Shown here: piece by piece, positions 27,199-33,003 of the stretch
Layout: every line of letters starts with the position of its first letter
Numbering within the stretch: position 1 is the stretch's first letter
NCBI GenBank assembly: GCA_945876095.1
Contig: CAMCMP010000014.1
Coordinates: forward strand, 31,254 to 95,253
Reading direction: 5' to 3'
DNA: 64,000 nt
Origin: Chitinophaga pinensis
Lineage (GTDB): Bacteria > Bacteroidota > Bacteroidia > Chitinophagales > Chitinophagaceae
Notes under the pieces: model-generated
Told to the model about the DNA's origin: nothing
Seen by the model: the letters and a program-made list of their open reading frames with translations, nothing else
Databases searched by the model: none
Made by a program: the position numbers and the translations under genes

Positions 27199-28173
27199 GT
27201 GTATCCATCCAATAACAATATATCGTCAAAAAATATTCCCTCCCTAATTGAAGGCTTGGATGAAAATTTTCGCGATCGTTGGATCAGTTTCATCCATCAA
27301 CTTCAGGATGACATTTGTATTGCTTTAGAAAAATCGGATGGTAGCGTAAAATTCAAAGAGGATCGTTGGGAAAGACCCGAAGGTGGAGGTGGTAAAACAA
27401 GAATTATCAGCAATGGAAAAGTAATTGAAAAAGGAGGTGTAAACAGTTCCATCGTTTATGGAAAAGTGACCGATATTATGCGCGCGCAATTAAAAATTGA
27501 CGGGGATAGTTGGTTTGCCTGTGGACTTAGTTCGGTGATACACCCAATCAATCCCTTTGTACCCACTGTTCATTGTAACTACCGAATGTTTGAATTATAT
27601 GATACCAAAGGTGAAGTGATAGACCGATGGTTTGGTGGTGGCACCGACCTTACCCCTTATTATTTATTTGAGGAGGATGCCAAACATTTTCATCAATCTT
27701 ATAAAAATATTTGTGATCAATTTGATCCTAGTTTTTATCACGACTTTAAAAAAGTATGCGATGATTATTTTGTAAATACCCATCGAAATAATGAACGCAG
27801 GGGTATTGGAGGGATTTTTTATGATTATAAAAGACCTACAGAAGAAAAAAATATTGACTACTGGTTTTCCTTTGCAAAAGCCTGCGGCCAAGGATTTATA
27901 GAAGCCTATATTCCAATTGTTGAAAAAAGAAAACACATAACTTACATTGCTGAAAATAAATTCTGGCAAGAAATAAGGCGTGGACGATACACGGAATTTA
28001 ATTTAGTACACGATCGTGGAACATTGTTTGGATTAAAAACCAATGGAAGAATAGAAAGTATTTTAATGAGTCTGCCTCCCACTGTAAGATTTGAATACGA
28101 TTATCAACCCATTTCAGGTTCGGAAGAAGATAAATTATTGCAGGCTTGTTTGAATCCGGCAGATTGGATTTAA
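27199..28173 (+). CDS. hemF: Oxygen-dependent coproporphyrinogen III oxidase
   Basis: The aerobic enzyme converting coproporphyrinogen III to protoporphyrinogen IX. Family motifs include EDRWERPEGGGGKTRII, the WFGGGTDLTPYY signature, RRGIGGIFYDY and RYTEFNLVHDRGT. The start is GTG 27199 because no closer ATG is available. Length is 324 aa. The presence of HemF with no HemN or HemZ nearby points to aerobic heme synthesis. Repeat element R2 begins at the base after its stop codon. Confidence 0.95.
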   Translation: MYPSNNNISSKNIPSLIEGLDENFRDRWISFIHQLQDDICIALEKSDGSVKFKEDRWERPEGGGGKTRIISNGKVIEKGGVNSSIVYGKVTDIMRAQLKIDGDSWFACGLSSVIHPINPFVPTVHCNYRMFELYDTKGEVIDRWFGGGTDLTPYYLFEEDAKHFHQSYKNICDQFDPSFYHDFKKVCDDYFVNTHRNNERRGIGGIFYDYKRPTEEKNIDYWFSFAKACGQGFIEAYIPIVEKRKHITYIAENKFWQEIRRGRYTEFNLVHDRGTLFGLKTNGRIESILMSLPPTVRFEYDYQPISGSEEDKLLQACLNPADWI

Positions 28174-28316
28174 TGTCTGATTTTTTGATGTCTGATGTCT
28201 GATTTAATTAAATTTGATGGATCGCTTTTTTTACTAGCATATGTAAGTCATAAAAAAGATTTTGAATGAAGAAAAATATTCGATCAGAACTAAATCAGAC
28301 ATCATACATCAGACAT
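28174..28316 (+). repeat. Repeat element R2
   Basis: TGTCTGAT arms at 28174-28204 and complementary ATCAGACA arms at 28293-28316 flank a core that closely matches R1, R3 and R4 (AATTAAATTTGATGGATCGC, then TTTACTAGCATATGTAAGTC, then GATTTTGAATGAAGAAAAA). It starts one base after the hemF TAA. Orientation is the same as the other copies. Confidence 0.9.
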
Positions 28317-28321
28317 AAAAT

Positions 28322-28505
28322 TTCTGATGTATGATTTTTGGATGTCTGACTTTTTGATGTCTGATGTATGATTTTTGGATGTCTGATTTAATTAAATTTG
28401 ATTGATATCTTTTTTACTAGCATAAGTAAGTAAAGAAAAAGATTTTGAACGAAGAAAAAATATCGAATCCGAAAAAAATCAGACATCAGACATCATACAT
28501 CAGAC
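28322..28505 (+). repeat. Repeat element R3
   Basis: Left arm of GATGTCTGA and GATGTATGA units (28322-28388), core at about 28389-28478, and right arm AATCAGACATCAGACATC (28478-28505). The core is AATTAAATTTGATTGATATC with TTTTTTACTAGCATAAGTAA and GATTTTGAACGAAG. It lies head to tail with R2 and 72 nt before the S23 gene start. Confidence 0.9.
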
Positions 28506-28577
28506 AAAAGCCCTTGTAAAAAAATAAAGAATTACCAATTTTGAATTGTACTTTACCTATGTAAATATAAAATTACA

Positions 28578-28955
28578 ATGGACAGGCATACACTTCAAAA
28601 AAGAACAAAAAAATTTCACATTGATGTAATACAACTTTGTGAAAAATTACCGAAAAATGCTGCAGGTTACGAAATAGCAAAACAAATTATAAGATCTGCA
28701 GGTTCAGTAGGAGCAAATTACCGAGCAACTGCAAGGGCAAAATCATCGAAGGACTTTATTTATAAGGTTGAGATTGTTTTAGAAGAAGCAGATGAAACAC
28801 ATTACTGGTTAGAGATAATAGAAGAAGCTGAACTGATTAAGGGCGAACAAATAAGACAATTGATTAAAGAAGCAAATGAATTAACTGCTATTTTTGCAGC
28901 CACCGATAAAACAGCTAAAGCAAATAATAAGCAACAAAGTCGAATTAATGACTGA
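28578..28955 (+). CDS. Four-helix-bundle protein, S23/TIGR02436 family
   Basis: A 125-aa, all-helical protein. The family core is visible in LPKNAAGYEIAKQIIRSAG, SVGANYRATARAKSSKDFI and EEADETHYWLEII. Relatives include proteins encoded in intervening sequences of 23S rRNA and the Avd subunit of diversity-generating retroelements; a general biochemical role is not known. It is placed between heme genes with repeat elements on both sides. The C-terminal QSRIND runs into the first unit of R4, and the stop TGA is part of that unit. The start is ATG 28578. Confidence 0.85.
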   Translation: MDRHTLQKRTKKFHIDVIQLCEKLPKNAAGYEIAKQIIRSAGSVGANYRATARAKSSKDFIYKVEIVLEEADETHYWLEIIEEAELIKGEQIRQLIKEANELTAIFAATDKTAKANNKQQSRIND

Positions 28956-29170
28956 TTTAAGGATGTATGATTTTCTGATGTCTGATTTTTTGATGTCTGA
29001 TGTCCGATTTCTGATGTCTGATGTCCGATTTCTGATGTCTGATGTCTGATTTAATTAAATTTGATGGATTTCATTTTTACTTGAATAAGTAAGTCAAAAA
29101 AAGATTTCGAATGAAGAAAAATATTCGATCCGAAAAAAATCAGACATCAGAAATCATACATCAGACATCA
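28952..29170 (+). repeat. Repeat element R4
   Basis: The left arm (28952-29051) has repeated GATGTCTGAT and GATGTCCGAT units and begins with the S23 gene stop codon. The core (about 29050-29143) reads AATTAAATTTGATGGATTTC, then TTTTTACTTGAATAAGTAAG, then GATTTCGAATGAAGAAAAA. The right arm ATCAGACATCAGAAATCATA ends near 29170, 36 nt before hemB. Confidence 0.9.
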
Positions 29171-29206
29171 TAAATTTTTAGTTCAAAAAAGATTAAAACA
29201 TAATTC

Positions 29207-30181
29207 ATGTATTTACAAAGAAGAAACCGGATACTGAGAAAAAATGCTGCTATCAGAACTTTGGTTGCAGAAACGGTTTTACATCCTTCTAATTTTATTG
29301 CTCCTTTGTTTGTTGATGAAGGAAATAATATTGCTTTTGAAATTCCGTCGATGCCTGGCTATTACAGAAGATCCATTGACGGAACGGTGAAAGAAGTAAA
29401 GGAGTTATGGAGCATGGGTATTAAAGCTGTATTGCTTTTTGTAAAAGCAGCCGATGATACAAAAGATAATACGGGTAAGGAATCTTGGAACCCAAATGGG
29501 CTGATGCAAAGAGCTATTAAAGCGATAAAAGAGGCCGTACCAGAAATTATAATCATGACGGATGTAGCACTAGATCCCTACTCTAGTTATGGGCATGATG
29601 GTATTGTAAAAGACGGTCAAATTGTAAATGATGCAACCGTAGAAGCCTTGGTAAAAATGAGTCTGAGTCATGCTACTGCGGGTGCAGACATGGTAGCTCC
29701 TAGTGATATGATGGATGGAAGGATTGGCGCTATTCGAGAAGCTTTTGAACAAAATAATTTTACTCAAACAGGAATTATGGCCTATAGTGCCAAATATGCT
29801 TCTTGCTTTTATGGACCCTTTCGTGATGCCTTAGATAGTGCGCCTGGTTTTGGTGACAAAAAAACTTATCAGATGGATTATTCCAATCGAGTAGAAGCTA
29901 TCAAAGAAACAATGATGGATATAGAAGAGGGTGCAGATATTGTAATGATAAAACCTGCCATGAGCTATCTTGATATTATTAGAGAAATAAAAAATGCAGT
30001 AGACGTTCCAGTGAGTGCCTATCAGGTAAGTGGTGAATATGCGATGATAAAAGCCGCTTCAAAAATGGGATGGCTGCAAGAAGATAAAGCTATTGTAGAA
30101 AGTCTCACTTCCATTAAAAGAGCTGGAGCAGATTTGATTGCCACTTATTTTGCAAAGGATGCAGTGAGGTTGTTGGGGTGA
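29207..30181 (+). CDS. hemB: Delta-aminolevulinate dehydratase (porphobilinogen synthase)
   Basis: It condenses two 5-aminolevulinates into porphobilinogen. The two Schiff-base lysine regions are present, YSAKYASCFYGPFRD and MIKPAMSYLDIIR, as is SDMMDGRIGAIRE. The metal site reads DVALDPYSSYGHDG in place of the cysteine-rich DVCLCxYTSHGHCG of zinc enzymes, so this is a magnesium-type or zinc-independent form. Length is 324 aa. The stop TGA lies inside the first AATGGTG-type repeat unit. Confidence 0.95.
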   Translation: MYLQRRNRILRKNAAIRTLVAETVLHPSNFIAPLFVDEGNNIAFEIPSMPGYYRRSIDGTVKEVKELWSMGIKAVLLFVKAADDTKDNTGKESWNPNGLMQRAIKAIKEAVPEIIIMTDVALDPYSSYGHDGIVKDGQIVNDATVEALVKMSLSHATAGADMVAPSDMMDGRIGAIREAFEQNNFTQTGIMAYSAKYASCFYGPFRDALDSAPGFGDKKTYQMDYSNRVEAIKETMMDIEEGADIVMIKPAMSYLDIIREIKNAVDVPVSAYQVSGEYAMIKAASKMGWLQEDKAIVESLTSIKRAGADLIATYFAKDAVRLLG

Positions 30182-30287
30182 ATGGTCAATGGTGAATGGT
30201 GAATTAATAGACCGAAATTCATAAAATCTATTAACTTTTGGTTTGTGATTAAATTGAATTTATTGTACTATTATGATTCACCATTCA
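30177..30287 (+). repeat. AATGGTG-type stem-loop element between hemB and the S23 pseudogene
   Basis: Four 7-bp units (GGTGAAT or GGTCAAT) occupy 30177-30204. The 12-mer TGAATGGTGAAT (30193-30204) has a perfect inverted copy ATTCACCATTCA at 30276-30287, with a 71-bp AT-rich core between them. The layout mirrors R1-R4, with inverted short-repeat arms around a core, but neither arm nor core sequence is related to theirs. Confidence 0.85.
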
Positions 30288-30297
30288 ATACAAAATC

Positions 30298-30660
30298 ATG
30301 TTCTTAACACTCAATCATCAAAAACTTGACTTATACGATTTTTCAAGAAAATTTGTGGCCGAATGTTACCAATTGACCAACCACATACCTTCAAATGAAA
30401 AATTCGGAATGATTTCCCAAATTAGAAGAGCTGCACTATCTGTTCATTTAAATATTGCTGAAGGTGCTTCAAGAAAATCTGAATTATAAAGAAAAAGATA
30501 TTATGAAATTGCAAGAGGTTCAATCATAGAAATTGATGCAGCGCTAGATATAGCCAATGACCTTCAATATTTAAATAATCAAAATCTAAGTATATTGGGT
30601 GAAACAATGATAAAATGTTTTAAAATGCTAAGCGGAATGATTCAATCAAAAACGATTTAA
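30298..30660 (+). pseudogene. Four-helix-bundle protein (S23 family) with in-frame stop
   Basis: Codons 1-63 encode an S23-type N-terminal half (KLDLYDFSRKFVAECYQLT, MISQIRRAALSVHLNIAEGA, SRKSEL). A TAA at 30487-30489 interrupts it. The same frame then continues with RKRYYEIARGSIIEIDAALD to a second TAA at 30658-30660. The total of 120 residues is the normal family size. A single base change (for example from GAA or CAA) explains the stop, and no frameshift is needed. The most likely reading is a recently inactivated gene. Expression of a truncated protein is possible. It differs clearly in sequence from the other S23 gene at 28578. Confidence 0.8.
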
Positions 30661-30679
30661 CTTTGTAAATCAACCTATT

Positions 30680-30720
30680 CACCATTCACCATTCACCATT
30701 CACCATTCACCATTCACCAA
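30680..30720 (+). repeat. CACCATT tandem array abutting the hemL start codon
   Basis: Five exact CACCATT units (30680-30714) and a final CACCAA run directly into the hemL ATG at 30721. The translation initiation region of hemL is therefore made of repeat DNA. The orientation is inverted relative to the array at 30177. Confidence 0.95.
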
Positions 30721-32001
30721 ATGATTAACAAAAGCATAGAATTATTCGAAAGAGCCCAGCGGTCGATTCCCGGTGGTGTAAACTCACCTGTTAGAGCATT
30801 TAAAAGTGTTGGTGGTACACCTGTATTTATTAAAAAAGCAAAAGGCGCCTACTTGTTTGATGCAGATGACAATCAATACATTGATTTCATTGCTTCTTGG
30901 GGACCAATGATTTTAGGACATGCGCACGAACCTATTGTAAAAGCCATTCAGCAAAAAGCTATTCATTCTACCTCTTTTGGTGCACCTACTGAATTAGAGA
31001 TTGATATGGCCGAACTCATTATAAGTATGGCCCCTAATGTAGATCAGATAAGGATGGTAAGTAGTGGTACTGAAGCTTGTATGAGTGCCGTTAGATTAGC
31101 AAGAGGATTTACAGGGAGAAATAAAATCATCAAATTTGAAGGGAATTACCATGGGCATGCCGATGCATTTTTAGTAAAAGCAGGAAGCGGTGTTGCTTCC
31201 TTTAATATTCAAAACGTACCTGGTATTACAGCAGGAGTTTCGAATGATACTTTAACTGCACCCTATAATAATTTAGAAGCAGTGAAGAAATTGATTGATG
31301 ATAATAAATCTGAAATTGCTGCTATTATTATTGAACCAGTGGCAGGTAACATGGGTTGCATACTACCTCAACCAGGATTTTTAGAAGGACTTAGAAAATT
31401 ATGTGACGAGCAAAATATTGTATTTATTTTCGATGAGGTGATGACCGGATTTAGACTAGGAGCCGGTGGAGCACAGCAAAAATTAAATATCACTGCAGAC
31501 CTAGTAACCTATGGAAAAGTTATTGGTGGAGGTTTGCCGGTAGGTGCATTTGGAGGAAAAAAAGAAATCATGCAGCACATAGCTCCTGTTGGAAATGTAT
31601 ACCAAGCTGGAACGCTTAGCGGTAATCCAATCGCAATGATCGCCGGATATACCCTGCTTACTGAATTAAAAAACAATCCTAAAATATACGATGAGCTAGA
31701 TGCAAAAACGAACTATCTTGATCAGGGTATTGAAAGGGTGCTATCAAAAAAGGGAATCAATTTCCGTATCAACAGAATGGGCAGTATGATCAGTCTACAT
31801 TTTTGCACTCATGAAATTTTTGATTTTGAATCTGCTTCAAAGGCCGATATACCACTTTTCAACAAGCTATTTCATCACCTACTGAAAAATGGTATTTACC
31901 TACCTCCTTCTGCCTATGAAAGTTGGTTTTTAAACAATGCTCTCAACTATGAAGATTTGGATAAAACTATCGCAGCCGTGGACAGTTTTGATCAATATTA
32001 A
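30721..32001 (+). CDS. hemL: Glutamate-1-semialdehyde 2,1-aminomutase
   Basis: A PLP class III aminotransferase-fold enzyme making 5-aminolevulinate from the HemA product. Motifs are [19 protein letters not shown] at the start, [28 protein letters not shown], and the PLP lysine in [18 protein letters not shown] (about residue 265). Length is 426 aa, and the family C-terminal [13 protein letters not shown] is intact. No Shine-Dalgarno sequence is visible because a CACCATT array occupies the upstream 41 bp. Confidence 0.96.
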   Translation: MINKSIELFERAQRSIPGGVNSPVRAFKSVGGTPVFIKKAKGAYLFDADDNQYIDFIASWGPMILGHAHEPIVKAIQQKAIHSTSFGAPTELEIDMAELIISMAPNVDQIRMVSSGTEACMSAVRLARGFTGRNKIIKFEGNYHGHADAFLVKAGSGVASFNIQNVPGITAGVSNDTLTAPYNNLEAVKKLIDDNKSEIAAIIIEPVAGNMGCILPQPGFLEGLRKLCDEQNIVFIFDEVMTGFRLGAGGAQQKLNITADLVTYGKVIGGGLPVGAFGGKKEIMQHIAPVGNVYQAGTLSGNPIAMIAGYTLLTELKNNPKIYDELDAKTNYLDQGIERVLSKKGINFRINRMGSMISLHFCTHEIFDFESASKADIPLFNKLFHHLLKNGIYLPPSAYESWFLNNALNYEDLDKTIAAVDSFDQY

Positions 32002-32114
32002 ATAAGATTATAAGTTCCCATTGACTATTCTAGGCCCAATCAATCGTTTAAAATACAGAAGCAGCGTGGATTTTGAATTTTTTGAATCTAAATATGCGTT
32101 TTTTTACAATTGGT

Positions 32115-32146
32115 TTTGGCTATTTTAACTTCAAAGACTAAATTTG
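32115..32146 (+). promoter_or_regulatory. Promoter of the tRNA-Gln gene
   Basis: TTTG at 32115-32118, a 20-nt spacer, and TAAATTTG at 32139-32146. This is the full Bacteroidota sigma consensus. Transcription would start near 32153, about 24 nt before the mature tRNA. Confidence 0.7.
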
Positions 32147-32176
32147 CACTCTCAAAAGAAATTTTGAGTATTTGAT

Positions 32177-32247
32177 TGGGTTATAGTGTAATGGTAGCAC
32201 TACAGATTTTGATTCTGTCCGTCTAGGTTCGAATCCTAGTAACCCAA
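32177..32247 (+). tRNA. tRNA-Gln (anticodon TTG)
   Basis: A full cloverleaf can be drawn. The acceptor stem is TGGGTTA with TAACCCA, the D arm GTG...CAC and the anticodon stem ACAGA/TCTGT around a loop TTTTGAT whose central TTG reads CAA codons. The T arm CTAGG-TTCGAAT-CCTAG is perfect. The CCA end is not encoded. A strong promoter precedes it and a hairpin with T-run follows. Confidence 0.95.
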
Positions 32248-32250
32248 CTT

Positions 32251-32298
32251 AAATCCTGAATCAAGCAATGAATTTAAGTTGCTAGATTCAGGATTTTT
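32251..32298 (+). terminator. Terminator after tRNA-Gln
   Basis: AAATCCTGAATC (32251-32262) pairs with GATTCAGGATTT (32285-32296) around a 22-nt loop and is followed by Ts. The next 240 nt, up to the Mo hydroxylase genes, are AT-rich with no evident gene. Confidence 0.7.
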
Positions 32299-32540
32299 GA
32301 TTTTAGACCTTTCTTTTTCCGCCAATCATTGGCTAAATCTTTCAATCAGCATTATTGATATCAATCTTATGATATTATAAAAAATTAAAGTTTGTATACA
32401 ATTGAAAACATTCTACTTTTTTGATATGAAAAATAATCTTCCAAAAGAGGCCGATTCTAGTTAAACAAAATTTTTGGTCCACCTCTATTTTTAATAAAGA
32501 TTTTTACTTATTTTTAAGTATTATTAAAAATTAGTTTCTT

Positions 32541-32999
32541 ATGCCAATATTCAAACTGTCAATTAATGGTAAACAATACCAGCCCGATGTAGCTGAAGAC
32601 ACCCCTCTTTTATGGGTTTTAAGAGACCATCTTGGGCTAGTGGGAACCAAATACGGATGCGGCATTGCACAATGCGGCGCTTGTACCGTTCATATCAATG
32701 GTACTGCAGTAAGATCCTGCGTGTTACCAGTATCTTCTGTCAAAAATTCTGCTGTAACCACCATTGAAGGCCTTTCGGCAAATGGTGATCATCCTTTGCA
32801 AACCGCCTGGGATGAAGTGGATGTAGCTCAATGTGGTTATTGCCAAGCAGGTCAATTGATGACCGCAGCTGCACTACTCAAAAAAAATCCACACCCTAAT
32901 TCAGAAGAAATTAATAATGCGATGCAGGGAAATATCTGCCGCTGTGGTGCTTATCACCGCATTCATGAAGCCATTAAAGTAGCAAGCAAAAAAATCTAA
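32541..32999 (+). CDS. 2Fe-2S subunit of a molybdenum hydroxylase (isoquinoline 1-oxidoreductase alpha-like)
   Basis: A 152-aa protein with the two clusters of the small subunit of xanthine-oxidase-family enzymes. The plant ferredoxin-type motif is YGCGIAQCGACTVHING and the second cluster is YCQAGQLM with ICRCGAYHRI. It passes electrons from the Mo subunit to an acceptor, probably a cytochrome. It has no signal peptide of its own. The catalytic subunit gene starts 4 nt later and carries a Tat signal, so the small subunit is probably co-exported with it. Confidence 0.92.
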   Translation: MPIFKLSINGKQYQPDVAEDTPLLWVLRDHLGLVGTKYGCGIAQCGACTVHINGTAVRSCVLPVSSVKNSAVTTIEGLSANGDHPLQTAWDEVDVAQCGYCQAGQLMTAAALLKKNPHPNSEEINNAMQGNICRCGAYHRIHEAIKVASKKI

Positions 33000-33003
33000 A
33001 ATC

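Larger units (their letters stand above)
28174..29170 (+). mobile_element. Putative repeat-bounded S23 cassette between hemF and hemB
   Basis: The four-helix-bundle gene at 28578-28955 is bracketed by R2 and R3 upstream and R4 downstream, all in the same orientation. The whole block occupies the hemF-hemB spacer, which would otherwise be expected to be short in this operon. There is no transposase and no target duplication that I can see. Mobility is therefore inferred from arrangement alone. Confidence 0.35.
30177..30720 (+). mobile_element. Putative repeat-bounded S23 cassette between hemB and hemL
   Basis: The AATGGTG stem-loop element precedes the interrupted S23 gene and a CACCATT array follows it. 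The two arrays are in inverted orientation. The block fills the hemB-hemL spacer. The arrangement parallels the 28.2-29.2 kb block, but with a different repeat family. No transposase is present, so mobility is an inference. Confidence 0.35.

Noticed and set aside
28174..29170. CRISPR array, suggested by regular short repeats
   Set aside because: The units are 7-10 bp, tandem or with irregular gaps, and lie in inverted arms. There are no 25-40 bp direct repeats with unique spacers and no cas genes.
28174..30720. Diversity-generating retroelement, because S23 proteins resemble Avd
   Set aside because: There is no reverse transcriptase gene and no template/variable repeat pair with adenine-specific changes in the window.
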